Positions 25,422-35,782 of a DNA stretch of 64,000 bases are shown here, piece after piece. Source of the stretch: Streptomyces sp. CB02009 (lineage in GTDB: Bacteria; Actinomycetota; Actinomycetes; Streptomycetales; Streptomycetaceae); NCBI RefSeq assembly GCF_001905825.1, contig NZ_LIVV01000011.1, forward strand, positions 272,697 to 336,696, read 5' to 3'. Each line of letters begins with the position of its first letter. The stretch's first letter is position 1. The position numbers were made by a program, and so were the translations under genes. The notes under the pieces were generated by a model that saw only the letters and a list, made by a program, of their open reading frames with translations, was not told where the DNA came from and did no database searches.

Positions 25422-27382
25422 TGGCCGGTCCTGGCGGACGCATGATGGCCGGTGGCGGCCCCGACCAGCGGTCGATGGACTTCAAGGGCTCGGGGAAGCG
25501 GCTGCTGAGGCAGCTGGCGCCCGAGCGCGGTGCGCTCTGGGTGATGCTGATCGCCGGTGTGCTGTCGGTGGCGGCCTCCGTGGTCGGCCCGAAGATCCTC
25601 GGCAAGGCGACCGACCTCGTCTTCGCGGGTGTCGTCGGGCGGCAGATCGAGGGCGGCACGAAGGCCGAGGCGATCGCGGGCCTGCGGGCCTCGGGCGACT
25701 CGGGCATGGCGGACATGCTGAGCGGGGTCGACTTCACGCCGGGGCAGGGGATCGACTTCTCCGCCGTCGGCGAGGTCCTCCTCGTGGTCCTCGGCGTGTA
25801 CGTGGCGGCGGGCCTGCTGATGCTGGTCTCCACCCGGATGTCGATCAAGGTGATCAACCGGACGGTCTTCCGGATGCGGGAGGACGTGCAGACGAAGCTG
25901 GCGCGGCTCCCCCTGTCGTACTTCGACAAGGCCAAGCGCGGCGAGGTGCTGTCCCGGGCGACCAACGACATCGACAACATCTCGCAGACCCTCCAGCAGT
26001 CGATGGGCCAGCTGATCAACTCGCTGCTCACGATCGTCGGCGTGCTCGCGATGATGTTCTGGATCTCGCCGCTGCTCGCGCTCGTGGCGCTGGTCACGGT
26101 GCCGGTCTCGGTCTTCGTCGCGGCGAAGATCGGCAAGCGCTCGCAGCCGCACTTCGTGCAGCAGTGGAAGACCACGGGCACGCTCAACGCGCACGTGGAG
26201 GAGATGTACAGCGGGCACGCCCTGGTGAAGGTCTTCGGGCGGCAGGCGGAGTCCGCCGCGGACTTCCGCGAGCAGAACGAGGCGCTGTACGAGGCCGGGT
26301 TCAAGGCGCAGTTCAACAGCGGTGTGATGCAGCCGGTGATGTTCTTCGTGTCGAACATCAACTACGTCCTGGTGGCCGTGGTCGGCGGTCTGCGGGTGGC
26401 GAGCGGCACGCTCTCCATCGGCGACGTGCAGGCCTTCATCCAGTACTCGCGCCAGTTCTCGATGCCGCTGACGCAGGTCGCGTCGATGGCGAACCTGGTG
26501 CAGTCGGGCGTGGCCTCCGCCGAGCGGATCTTCGAGCTGCTCGACGCGGAGGAGCAGGAGCCGGACGCGCCGGCCGACAAGGCCGACAAGCGGGGGCCGT
26601 CCCTGGTCGTCGGCTGGGAGACGGCCGACCTCAAGGGGAAGGTCGCCCTGGAGGGCGTCTCCTTCCGCTACGAGGCCGACAAGCCGCTCATCGAGGACCT
26701 GTCGCTCACGGTGGAGCCGGGACAGACGGTCGCGATCGTCGGCCCGACCGGCGCCGGCAAGACGACCCTGGTCAACCTGCTCATGCGGTTCTACGAGGTC
26801 ACGGGCGGCCGGATCACCCTCGACGGGGTGGACATCGCCTCGATGTCCCGGGAGCGGCTGCGGACCGGGATCGGCATGGTCCTCCAGGACACGTGGCTGT
26901 TCGGCGGCACCATCGCGGACAACATCGCGTACGGCGCCACGCGCGCGGTGACCCGGGCGGAGATCGAGGAGGCGGCGCGGGCCGCGCACGCCGACCGCTT
27001 CGTCCGCACGCTGCCCGAGGGGTACGACACGGTCATCGACGACGACGGGGCGGGGGTCAGCGCGGGCGAGAAGCAGCTGATCACCATCGCGCGGGCGTTC
27101 CTGTCCGACCCGGTGATCCTCGTCCTCGACGAGGCCACCAGCTCGGTCGACACCCGGACCGAGGTCCTGATCCAGAAGGCGATGGCCCGACTGGCCCACG
27201 GGCGCACCTCGTTCGTGATCGCGCACCGGCTCTCCACGATCCGGGACGCGGACGTGATCCTGGTGATGGAGAACGGCTCGATCGTCGAACAGGGCACGCA
27301 CGAGGAGCTGTTGTCGTCCGGCGGGGCGTACGCCCGGTTGTACGCGGCGCAGTTCGCGCAGGCGGTCGCGGAGGTCGACTGA
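25421..27382 (+). CDS. ABC exporter half-transporter, catalytic subunit (pair A)
   Basis: 653 residues with a 40-residue cytoplasmic N-terminal extension, an exporter membrane domain with an inserted periplasmic-side loop around residues 75-110 (GGTKAEAIAGLRASGDSGMA), and a nucleotide-binding domain. Walker A is GPTGAGKTT, Walker B is LVLDEATSSVD with the catalytic Glu, and the signature is the variant VSAGEKQL in place of LSGGQ. It therefore forms one good ATP site with the upstream subunit, as in heterodimeric drug or lipid exporters. Coupled to the upstream gene by a one-base stop/start overlap. Ends 33 bases before the TerD-type gene. Confidence 0.93.
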   Translation: MAGPGGRMMAGGGPDQRSMDFKGSGKRLLRQLAPERGALWVMLIAGVLSVAASVVGPKILGKATDLVFAGVVGRQIEGGTKAEAIAGLRASGDSGMADMLSGVDFTPGQGIDFSAVGEVLLVVLGVYVAAGLLMLVSTRMSIKVINRTVFRMREDVQTKLARLPLSYFDKAKRGEVLSRATNDIDNISQTLQQSMGQLINSLLTIVGVLAMMFWISPLLALVALVTVPVSVFVAAKIGKRSQPHFVQQWKTTGTLNAHVEEMYSGHALVKVFGRQAESAADFREQNEALYEAGFKAQFNSGVMQPVMFFVSNINYVLVAVVGGLRVASGTLSIGDVQAFIQYSRQFSMPLTQVASMANLVQSGVASAERIFELLDAEEQEPDAPADKADKRGPSLVVGWETADLKGKVALEGVSFRYEADKPLIEDLSLTVEPGQTVAIVGPTGAGKTTLVNLLMRFYEVTGGRITLDGVDIASMSRERLRTGIGMVLQDTWLFGGTIADNIAYGATRAVTRAEIEEAARAAHADRFVRTLPEGYDTVIDDDGAGVSAGEKQLITIARAFLSDPVILVLDEATSSVDTRTEVLIQKAMARLAHGRTSFVIAHRLSTIRDADVILVMENGSIVEQGTHEELLSSGGAYARLYAAQFAQAVAEVD

Positions 27383-27415
27383 ACGGGCGGGTGACCCGTG
27401 CCGCATGATGGCGGC

Positions 27416-28719
27416 ATGGGTCACACAGTCAGAGGTTCCTGGGTGCCGTCGGTCGCTCTCCGGGTCGGGGCCGGAAACGTGGAGGTGTCCGCGCTGCTGC
27501 TCGGCGCGGACGGCCGGGTCCGGGGAGACGCGGACATGGTGTTCGAGGGCCAGCCGGTCCATCCGTCCGGTGCGGTCCGCCACGAAGAGGCCTCCCTGGT
27601 CGTCGAGTTGGGCGCGGTGGAGGCGGCGGTCGAGCGGATCGTCGTCGCCGGGTCGGCCGGCGGCGGTGTCCTGTCGGCGGTGGCCCCGGACGGGGAGGCC
27701 GTCGTCGCGTGCACGGTGACGGGCGGGCCGGACGCGCTGGCCGTCGTCCTCGCGGAGTTCTTCCGGGAGTCGGGCGGGTGGAAGGCCGTGGAGGGCGGCC
27801 GGGGGTACGCCTCCGGGCTCGCCGGACTCGTCACGGCGTACGGCGTGGACGTGGCGGAGGAGGAGCCGGCCGCCGTCGCCGGTCCCGTACCGCTGACGGG
27901 GGTGGCGAAGGTGCCGGGCCAGGCACCGCCCGTGGCGGGTGCGCCGGCCGCCTGGGAGCCGGTGGGGGCGCAGCCTGGGGCGACCGCCGGGGAGCCGGTC
28001 GGGGCGCTGTTCGCGCCGCCCGTCGTCGGAGGTCCGCTGCCGGTCGCCGCGGCGGCCGGACAGGTCGCGGCGCCCGCTCCCCCGGGGCCGTTCCCGCCGG
28101 CCGACCGGCCGTACGAGCTCGTCGAGGGCTGGGAGTTCGGCCCCGTCTTCGAGCCCTTCGTCGTCGAGGGCCGCGGCAACGACGTGATCCAGCTCGACGA
28201 CCGCGTCGGGGACGGTCCCGTCCTCGTCGAGGTCGCACAGGAGGGCCGGGGGTACCTGGGCCTCTTCACGCTCGACCGGCGCAACAGGGACGAGACCGAC
28301 TTCCTCCTCAACGACCTGCTGCCCGAGTTCCGGGGCAGCACGTTCGCCCAGGTCCCCAAGGGCCGGCCGCTGCGCATGCGGCTCGCCGCCGACCACCGCT
28401 GGATCCTGCGGGTGAAGCCGCTGGCCGCCGCCCGCCGCCTGGAGGGAACGCTGCACGGCTACGGCCCCGAGCTGCTGGTCTACCGCGGCGGCGGGGCGGA
28501 CCTCCGGGTGGACTTCCAGGGCAGCCCGGAGGACGGCCGCGGGTACGCCGGCATCCAGAGCTACGGGGTCGAGGGGCGCACCGGCGGGCGACTGCCCGCC
28601 ATGGACCTGCTCCTCAACGAGATCGGGCCGCTCCGGCAGACCGTCCCGGTCCCGCGGGGGCCGCAGCTGCTGCACCTGCGTGCCGAGGGCGCGTGGACGT
28701 TCACCGTCCAGGAGCTGGA

Positions 28720-28723
<4 letters not shown>
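27416..28723 (+). CDS. TerD-domain protein with duplicated C-terminal beta domain
   Basis: 435 residues from the ATG at 27416. Residues 1-140 resemble a TerD (tellurium resistance/stress, calcium-binding) beta sandwich: VRGSWVPSVALRVGAGNVEVSALLL, DMVFEGQPVHPSGAV, and LAEFFRESGGWKAVEGGRGY. A Pro/Ala/Gly linker spans about 150-235. The remaining 195 residues hold two copies of a roughly 95-residue unit, each with a GRGY-x-G turn, a hydrophobic LLNDLLPE or LLNEIG helix, a VP-x-G strand and a W-x-(F/L)-x-V finish. The gene converges on the sigma factor gene and their stop codons overlap within one CTAG. Role unknown; TerD proteins often belong to stress and anti-phage-like modules. Confidence 0.75.
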
Positions 28724-29727
<1,004 letters not shown>

Positions 29728-29875
29728 GGCGGGCGACCTCCAGGGAGGGTGATCGCTGCCGGTCCGGGGGCGTAGGGCAGCGGGACGACACCGTTACCCA
29801 GTGTGGGGTACGACACAGTGAGCCCACGAGGGGCGTGCGGTGACTTTTTGAGACCGGGGCGTGACTGACTGTGCG

Positions 29876-31759
29876 TCAGAGGGCGGCGGCGCCGTGTACT
29901 TGCAGCGCAGTCTTGTACTGCTGGAGGACGAAGAGCTCCTGCTGGGCGGCGCCCACCTGCTCGGGGCTCGTGTGCCCCAGTCGCTTCAGCGCCGCATTGA
30001 GCTGTTCGATACGACGGTCGACGGCACGGCGCCGGACGGTGACCAGTTGGTCGGACGCGTAGACCTCGTCGGCGCCCTTGGCGGCGTAGATCCTCTCTAC
30101 GGCAAGCTCGCGCACGAGGGTGCGCACAGTGTCATTGGGCGCAGATTCGAGGACAGCGTCCACGTAATCGGCAGGGGCGCCGTCCGCGCCGCCCGCGTCC
30201 TGGATGCACTGCCGGACGGCGGCATACGGCGGTGCGGTGAACTCGTCAACCCCGTACGCGTCAAAGAAGGGGGAGACCAGCTCGGGCCGCTGCAGGGCCA
30301 GCTTGAGGAGTTCACGCTCGGTCTGATGGACGGGACTGCGCAGGTTGAGCGGGGGCCCGGCGGGTGTGGTGGGGGCCGTCACGTCGTCGTACGAGCGCTG
30401 CCGGGAAGGCTCGGGGGCGCCGCCCTTGCCACGCTGCCACTGGGCGATCCGGCTGACCCGCCGCACGACGAACTGGTCCTCCATGATGCCGAGGAGGCCC
30501 GCGAGCTTGACCGAGACCCTTTGGCGTACGGACAGGTCCTTGAGCTTCGCGACGATCGGGGCGGCTTCGTCCAGCGCCGCCGCCTGGCCTCCGGCGGTGT
30601 CTAGGTCGTACCGCTTCACGATCTGCCGGAGCGCGAAGTCGAAGAGCGGAACACGGGGCTCTGCCAGCTCGGCGACCGCCTCGTCGCCCTTCGCGAGGCG
30701 CAGGTCGCAGGGGTCCATGCCGTCGGGGGCGATGGCGATGTAGGTCTCGGCGGCGAACTTCTGGTCGTCCTCGAAGGCGCGCAGGGCGGCCTTCTGGCCG
30801 GCGGCGTCGCCGTCGAAGGTGAAGATGACGCGGGCCGAGCCGTTGTCCATGAGGAGCCGGCGGAGGATCTTGATGTGGTCGCCGCCGAAGGCGGTGCCGC
30901 AGGTGGCGATGGCGGTGGTGACGCCGGCCAGGTGGCAGGCCATGACGTCGGTGTAGCCCTCGACGACGACGGCCCGGCTGACCTTGGCGATGTCCTTCTT
31001 GGCCAGGTCGATGCCGTAGAGCACCTGGGACTTCTTGTAGATCGGGGTCTCGGGCGTGTTGAGGTACTTGGGCCCGTTGTCGTCGTCGCGGAGCTTGCGC
31101 GCGCCGAAGCCGACGATCTCGCCGCCGACGTCCTTGATCGGCCACATGAGGCGGCCGCGGAAGCGGTCGATGGGGCCGCGGCGGCCGTCCTGGGAGAGTC
31201 CGGAGAGGATCAGTTCCTTGTCGGAGAAGCCCTTGCCGCGCAGGTAGCGGGTGAGGTGGTCCCAGCCGGCCGGGGAGTAGCCGACGCCGAAGTGGGCCGC
31301 GGCGGCCTGGTCGAAGCCGCGCTCGGCGAGGAACTTCCGGCCGATCTCGGCCTCGGGCGAGTCGAGTTGCCCGACGTAGAACTCGGCGGCGACCTTGTGG
31401 GCCTCGACCAGGCGGATGCGCTCCCCGCGCTGGTGGCCGGGGTTGTAGCCGCCCTCCTCGTACCGCAGGGTGATGCCCGCCTTGGCGGCGAGGCGCTCGA
31501 CCGTCTCCGAGAAGGAGAGGTGGTCGATCTTCATCACGAAGGCGATGGTGTCGCCGCCCTCCTGGCAGCCGAAGCAGTGGAAGAGTCCCTTGCTCGGGCT
31601 GACCTGGAAGGAGGGCGACTTCTCGTCGTGGAAGGGGCAGAGGCCCTTGAGGTTCCCGCCGCCCGCGTTGCGGAGCTGGAGGTACTCGGACACGACGGCG
31701 TCGATCGGGACCGCGTCCCGGACCGCCTTCACGTCGTCATCGTTGATCCTGCCTGCCAC
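29876..31759 (-). CDS. dnaG: DNA primase
   Basis: 627 residues. The N-terminal CHC2 zinc ribbon has ligands Cys41, His44, Cys62 and Cys65 (LCPFHDEK and FHCFGC). The catalytic core includes EGYTDVMACHLAG for the Toprim metal site and FTFDGDAAGQKAALRAF. A C-terminal helicase-binding region ends the protein. It synthesises RNA primers for chromosome replication and is essential. The gene lies 29 bases downstream of the flavoprotein gene on the same strand and 148 bases upstream of the sigma factor gene, a loose version of the primase-sigma macromolecular-synthesis arrangement. Confidence 0.97.
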   Translation of the reverse strand: MAGRINDDDVKAVRDAVPIDAVVSEYLQLRNAGGGNLKGLCPFHDEKSPSFQVSPSKGLFHCFGCQEGGDTIAFVMKIDHLSFSETVERLAAKAGITLRYEEGGYNPGHQRGERIRLVEAHKVAAEFYVGQLDSPEAEIGRKFLAERGFDQAAAAHFGVGYSPAGWDHLTRYLRGKGFSDKELILSGLSQDGRRGPIDRFRGRLMWPIKDVGGEIVGFGARKLRDDDNGPKYLNTPETPIYKKSQVLYGIDLAKKDIAKVSRAVVVEGYTDVMACHLAGVTTAIATCGTAFGGDHIKILRRLLMDNGSARVIFTFDGDAAGQKAALRAFEDDQKFAAETYIAIAPDGMDPCDLRLAKGDEAVAELAEPRVPLFDFALRQIVKRYDLDTAGGQAAALDEAAPIVAKLKDLSVRQRVSVKLAGLLGIMEDQFVVRRVSRIAQWQRGKGGAPEPSRQRSYDDVTAPTTPAGPPLNLRSPVHQTERELLKLALQRPELVSPFFDAYGVDEFTAPPYAAVRQCIQDAGGADGAPADYVDAVLESAPNDTVRTLVRELAVERIYAAKGADEVYASDQLVTVRRRAVDRRIEQLNAALKRLGHTSPEQVGAAQQELFVLQQYKTALQVHGAAAL

Positions 31760-31788
31760 GCATGAAGTCTACGGGTGTCCCACCCCTT

Positions 31789-33048
31789 TCAGATCAGGCT
31801 CTCCAGGGGTACGGAGGGGTCGGCGAGGGCCTCCGGGTCCACGGCCGTACGGGCCCTGATGAGGTCCTGGATCGGGCCTGTGACGTCCCACACATTCACG
31901 TTCATCCCGGCGAGGACGCGGCCCTCCTTGAGCCAGAAGGCGATGAACTCGCGCTTGCCGGTGTCGCCGCGGACCACGACCTGGTCGTACGAGCCGGGGG
32001 GCGCCCAGCCGGAGTACTCCATGCCCAGGTCGTACTGGTCGGAGAAGAAGTAGGGGACGCGGTCGTAGGAGACGCGCTGCCCGAGCATGGCGCGGGCGGC
32101 GGCCGGGCCGCCGTTGAGGGCATTGGCCCAGTGCTCGACGCGGAGCCGGGTGTGGAGCAGCGGGTGGTGGGCGGCGGCCACGTCGCCGGCGGCGAAGACG
32201 TCGGGGTCGGAGGTCCGCAGCGCCTCGTCGACGGCGATGCCGCCGCCGTCGGCGCGGTCGACGAGGGCGAGCCCGGAGTTCTCGGCGAGGACGGTGCGGG
32301 GGGCCGCGCCGATCGCGGCGAGCACGGCGTGTGCCGGGTGCTCCTCGCCGTCGTCGGTGCGGACGGCGAGGACCATGCCGTCCTGGCCGACGATCTCGGT
32401 GAGCCGGGCGCCGAAGTGGAAGCGGACGCCGTGGTCGGTGTGCAGGTCGGCGAAGAGCTGGCCGAGCTCGGGGCCGAGGACCCGGTGCAGCGGGGTGGGG
32501 TCGGACTCGACGACGGTGACCTCGGCGCCGTAGCCGCGGGCGGCGGCGGCGACCTCCAGGCCGATCCAGCCGGCGCCGGCGATCACCAGGTGGCCGTTGT
32601 CGCGGCCGAGGGTGGTGAGGACCTGGCGGAGCCGGTCGGCGTGGGCGAGCCGGCGCAGGTGGTGGACGCCGGCGAGCTCGGTGCCGGGGACGTCGAGGCG
32701 GCGGGGCTCGGCGCCGGTGGCGAGGAGCAGCTTGTCGTAGCGGATGACGGTGCCGTCGCCGAGGCGCACGGTGCGGGCCTCGCGGTCGATCGCGGTGACG
32801 GACTGCCCGAGGTGCAGTTCGATGTCGTGGCCCGCGTACCAGGCGGCCTCGTGGACGAAGACGCTGTCGCGTTCCTTCGCGCCGGTCAGGTACCCCTTGG
32901 ACAGGGGTGGGCGCTCGTAGGGGTGGTCGCGTTCGTCGCCGATGAGGATCACCCGGCCGTTGAACCCCTCGGCACGCAGGGTCTCCGCCGCTTTGGCCCC
33001 TGCCAGGCCCCCGCCGACGATGACAAAGGTCTGATCTGCGTCGACCAC
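31789..33048 (-). CDS. Ferredoxin/rubredoxin reductase-like FAD NAD(P)H oxidoreductase
   Basis: 419 residues with two dinucleotide-binding folds: FVIVGGGLAGAKAAETLR for FAD at the N-terminus and LVIAGAGWIGLEVAAAARGYGAEVTVVE for NAD(P)H near residues 145-175. The third FAD motif is DVFAAGDVAA. A C-terminal reductase domain follows (FWLKEGRVLAGMNVNVWD). This is the pattern of the ferredoxin reductases serving oxygenases and P450s, such as camA/BphA4-type proteins. No ferredoxin or P450 gene is adjacent. GTG start with GGAGGAAAC five bases upstream. It precedes dnaG closely and may be co-transcribed with it. Confidence 0.9.
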   Translation of the reverse strand: MVDADQTFVIVGGGLAGAKAAETLRAEGFNGRVILIGDERDHPYERPPLSKGYLTGAKERDSVFVHEAAWYAGHDIELHLGQSVTAIDREARTVRLGDGTVIRYDKLLLATGAEPRRLDVPGTELAGVHHLRRLAHADRLRQVLTTLGRDNGHLVIAGAGWIGLEVAAAARGYGAEVTVVESDPTPLHRVLGPELGQLFADLHTDHGVRFHFGARLTEIVGQDGMVLAVRTDDGEEHPAHAVLAAIGAAPRTVLAENSGLALVDRADGGGIAVDEALRTSDPDVFAAGDVAAAHHPLLHTRLRVEHWANALNGGPAAARAMLGQRVSYDRVPYFFSDQYDLGMEYSGWAPPGSYDQVVVRGDTGKREFIAFWLKEGRVLAGMNVNVWDVTGPIQDLIRARTAVDPEALADPSVPLESLI

Positions 33049-33170
33049 GTCGTTTCCTCCTCTTTGCGACCGCTTCCAACCTACGCCCCCGGGCGTTCGT
33101 CGGGCCGTACCGCCTCGGGCCGTGCATGCGAGCGTCCCGCACGGAGGGTGGTGACGGAAGAGGGCCGACT

Positions 33171-33203
33171 CCCCGGGGGTGCCCCGGCGGGGCGCCCCCG
33201 GGG
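33171..33203 (-). terminator. Terminator downstream of dgt
   Basis: A 15-base-pair stem (33171-33185 and 33189-33203, one T-G pair) with a 3-base loop starts 11 bases past the dgt stop on the minus strand. It separates dgt from the flavoprotein/dnaG unit. Confidence 0.75.
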
Positions 33204-33213
33204 CCTTGCGGGC

Positions 33214-34587
33214 TCAGCCGTGGTGCGGACGGAGACGCGCGTGCAGGGCGCGGGCGGAGGCGTCGGTGAGGGAGGCGATCTGGTCGACGATGACGCGCTT
33301 GCGGGCCCGGTCGTCGCGCGCCTGGTCGAACAGCGACCGGAACTGGGGTTCGAGCCCGTCGGGGGCGCGGGCGACGAGCGCCTCGGCGAGTTCGGCGACG
33401 ACGACGCGCTGGTCGGCGCGGAGGGCCTCCTGCTGGGGGCGCTGCATCACGTACCGGTCGGCGACGGCCTTGAGGACCGCGCACTCGTTGCGGGTCTCCC
33501 GGGGGACGACCAGTTCGGCGGCGTAGCGGGTGAGGCGGCCTGAGCCGTAGGCCTGCCGGGTGGCGCCCTCGGCGGCGAGGGCGAACCGGCCGATGAGCTC
33601 GCTGGTGGCGTCCTTGAGGCGGGCCTGGGCGACGGCCGAGCCGTCGTAGCCGTGCGGCCACCACTCCTGGTCGACGAGCCGGTCGAGGGCCTCGGCGAGC
33701 TCCTGCGGGTCGGTGTCGTCGGGGACGTAGCGGCCGATGGCGACGGCGGCGATGTCGGCGCGCTCGGGCTCGGCGAGGAGGAGGTTGGGGTCGATGTGAC
33801 CGGCGTGCAGGCCGTCCTCGAAGTCGTGGACCGAGTAGGCCACGTCGTCGGCCCAGTCCATGACCTGGGCCTCGAAGCACTTGCGGTGGCCGGGGGCGCC
33901 CTGCCGGATCCAGGCGAAGACCGGCAGGTCGTCCTCGTACACGCCGAACTTGGACGAGCCGGGGTCGTCGGGGTGGCCGCCGCGCGGCCACGGGTACTTG
34001 GTGGCGGCGTCGAGGGCGGCGCGGGTGAGGTTGAGCCCGACGCTGACGGGCTCGCCCTCGGCGTCCTTCACGAAGCGCTTGGGCTCGATCCGGGTGAGGA
34101 GGCGGAGCGACTGGGCGTTCCCCTCGAAGCCGCCGCAGTCCTTGGCGACGTCGTTGAGCGCCTGCTCGCCGTTGTGCCCGAAGGGCGGGTGGCCCATGTC
34201 GTGGGAGAGGCACGCTGCCTCGACGAGGTCGGGGTCGCAGCCGAGGGCGGCGCCGAGCTCCCGGCCGACCTGGGCGCACTCCAGGGAGTGGGTGAGCCGG
34301 GTGCGGGGGCTGGCGTCCCAGGCGTGGCCCCGGGTTCCGGGGGTGACGACCTGCGTCTTGCCGGCGAGCCTGCGGAGCGCGGCGGAGTGCAGCACGCGGG
34401 CGCGGTCGCGCTGGAAGGCGGTGCGGCCGGGGCGTTTGTCGGGCTCGGCGGCCCAGCGGTCGGTCGCGTCGGCGTCGTAGCCGGGGGTGTCGGCGGCGCC
34501 GGTGTTGCCGGTGGGGTCCGGGCTGTCCTTGATCTCCGCGCCGCCTGTGCTGCCTGTGCTGTCTGTGCCGTCTGCGATGCCTGCCAT
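33214..34587 (-). CDS. dgt: Deoxyguanosinetriphosphate triphosphohydrolase-like HD protein
   Basis: 457 residues of the HD superfamily. The metal-binding residues are visible as RTRLTHS (His100), CLSHDMGHPPFGHNGE (His129-Asp130) and WADDVAYSVHDFED further on. The enzyme hydrolyses dGTP (or other dNTPs) to the nucleoside and tripolyphosphate. The first 45 residues are a low-complexity Ser/Thr/Gly/Asp stretch with repetitive TGSTGG and TGNTGAADT units, probably not part of the fold; a start further in is possible, but no better ribosome site is apparent. A dgt gene next to dnaG is common in actinobacteria. It follows the chelatase gene by 35 bases. Confidence 0.92.
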   Translation of the reverse strand: MAGIADGTDSTGSTGGAEIKDSPDPTGNTGAADTPGYDADATDRWAAEPDKRPGRTAFQRDRARVLHSAALRRLAGKTQVVTPGTRGHAWDASPRTRLTHSLECAQVGRELGAALGCDPDLVEAACLSHDMGHPPFGHNGEQALNDVAKDCGGFEGNAQSLRLLTRIEPKRFVKDAEGEPVSVGLNLTRAALDAATKYPWPRGGHPDDPGSSKFGVYEDDLPVFAWIRQGAPGHRKCFEAQVMDWADDVAYSVHDFEDGLHAGHIDPNLLLAEPERADIAAVAIGRYVPDDTDPQELAEALDRLVDQEWWPHGYDGSAVAQARLKDATSELIGRFALAAEGATRQAYGSGRLTRYAAELVVPRETRNECAVLKAVADRYVMQRPQQEALRADQRVVVAELAEALVARAPDGLEPQFRSLFDQARDDRARKRVIVDQIASLTDASARALHARLRPHHG

Positions 34588-34622
34588 GCACCGAAGGTAA
34601 CCGGAGGGGCCGACAGAAGCGC

Positions 34623-35615
34623 TCAGACGGTGGCGAGTTCCCGCTCCCGGGTGGTCGCGCGCAGTGCCGCGTCGTAGCGGTGCAGGACCAGCCGGGCGAG
34701 GGCCGGGTGGGCGCCGAGGGGCGCGGAGGCGATCCAGGGCGCGTGGGCGGCGGCGCGGGTGGCGAAGAGGCCGGGGGCGGTGAAGCAGGAGGCGACGGCG
34801 ACCCGGTGGCGGCCCCGGGCGGCGAGGGCGCGGACGGCGTCGGGCACGGTGGGCGCGGCGGCGGAGGCGTACGCGGCGACGACGGGGACGCCGCCGAGCC
34901 GCTCGCCGAGCAGGGTGGCGATCCGGCGGAGCTCGGCGCCGGAGCGGGGGTCGCGGGACCCGGCGGAGGCGAGGACGACCCCGGCGGCCCGCGAGGCGCC
35001 GTCCTCGGGGGTCCAGCCGGCCTGCGCGAGCCGGTCGGCGAGGCCCTCGACGAGCAGGGGGTGCGCACCGAGCGGCCCGGCCACGCGGGCGCGGAGTCCG
35101 GGCGCGGCGGCGAGGGCGGCGGGCAGGTCGTGGGTGACGTGGTACCCGGGGGCGAGGAGCAGGGGGACGAGGACGGCCTCGCGGCCCTCGGCGGCGAGCT
35201 CCGCGAGGGCGGCGTCGAGGAGCGGGGTGTTCAGCTCGATGTGCGCGAGGCGTACGTCGAGGCCGGGGCGCAGGTCCCCGACCCGCTCGAGGAGGCGGCC
35301 GAGGGTGGCACGGGCGCGGGGGTCCCGACTGCCGTGGCCGACGGCGACGAGAACGGGCGCGGTCGGGGCGGCTCCCGCGCGGGCGGGGCGGAAGGATGCG
35401 GCTCCCCCGCGGGCGGGTGCGGTCGGGGTCGCTCCTGCGCGGGCGGGGGCGGGTGTGGCGGGGCCTGGGGTGTTCATGGGCGGGGGTACCTCCTGCTCGT
35501 GCTTCCGCGGCCGGTGGCCGTACGGACGCACGTGGCCGAGCTGGATTCCGAGCTGCTCGGTGATCCTGCCGAGCAGTCCGGCGGCGTTGGCGAAGGTGCT
35601 GTCCGGCTCCGTCAT
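34623..35615 (-). CDS. Sirohydrochlorin chelatase (CbiX type)
   Basis: 330 residues as drawn. Two CbiX-type half domains are visible: VAVGHGSRDPRARATLGRL with the metal-binding His near residue 95, and ASAGSRDPRSGAELRRIA in the second half, where the His is replaced. It inserts Fe(II) into sirohydrochlorin to make sirohaem, the cofactor of the NirB encoded later in the window. Residues 48-90 are an Ala/Pro/Gly repeat linker. The start is uncertain: ATG at 35615 opens a coding-like N-terminal helix, but the ATG at 35477 (residue 47) has a strong AGGAGG 11 bases upstream and gives a 284-residue protein closer to the family size. Confidence 0.85.
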   Translation of the reverse strand: MTEPDSTFANAAGLLGRITEQLGIQLGHVRPYGHRPRKHEQEVPPPMNTPGPATPAPARAGATPTAPARGGAASFRPARAGAAPTAPVLVAVGHGSRDPRARATLGRLLERVGDLRPGLDVRLAHIELNTPLLDAALAELAAEGREAVLVPLLLAPGYHVTHDLPAALAAAPGLRARVAGPLGAHPLLVEGLADRLAQAGWTPEDGASRAAGVVLASAGSRDPRSGAELRRIATLLGERLGGVPVVAAYASAAAPTVPDAVRALAARGRHRVAVASCFTAPGLFATRAAAHAPWIASAPLGAHPALARLVLHRYDAALRATTRERELATV

Positions 35616-35753
35616 GCACCGATCCTGCGGGGCACAGGTTGCCTGCCCGTTGCACGGGGGTCACGACTGTTTTCCGTGACCTCACGCGGGTGCGCCGGCG
35701 GGTGTCAGGTGCGCGCGGCGCAGCTCCCCGCACCTACCCTGCCCCCTTTCCTC

Positions 35754-35770
35754 ATTCCGAATCACGGAAT
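35754..35770. promoter_or_regulatory. Short palindrome before the aquaporin gene
   Basis: ATTCCG and CGGAAT arms around a 5-base spacer sit 13 bases upstream of the aquaporin start codon, in a locally A/T-rich patch that lacks a ribosome-binding site. It may be an operator or part of a weak promoter. No regulator is assignable. Confidence 0.35.
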
Positions 35771-35782
35771 ATCTTTTCCACC

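Noticed and set aside
23688..27382. ABC pair A as an antibiotic cluster transporter
   Set aside because: No biosynthetic genes are nearby and the neighbours are housekeeping or unknown, so no specific substrate is claimed.
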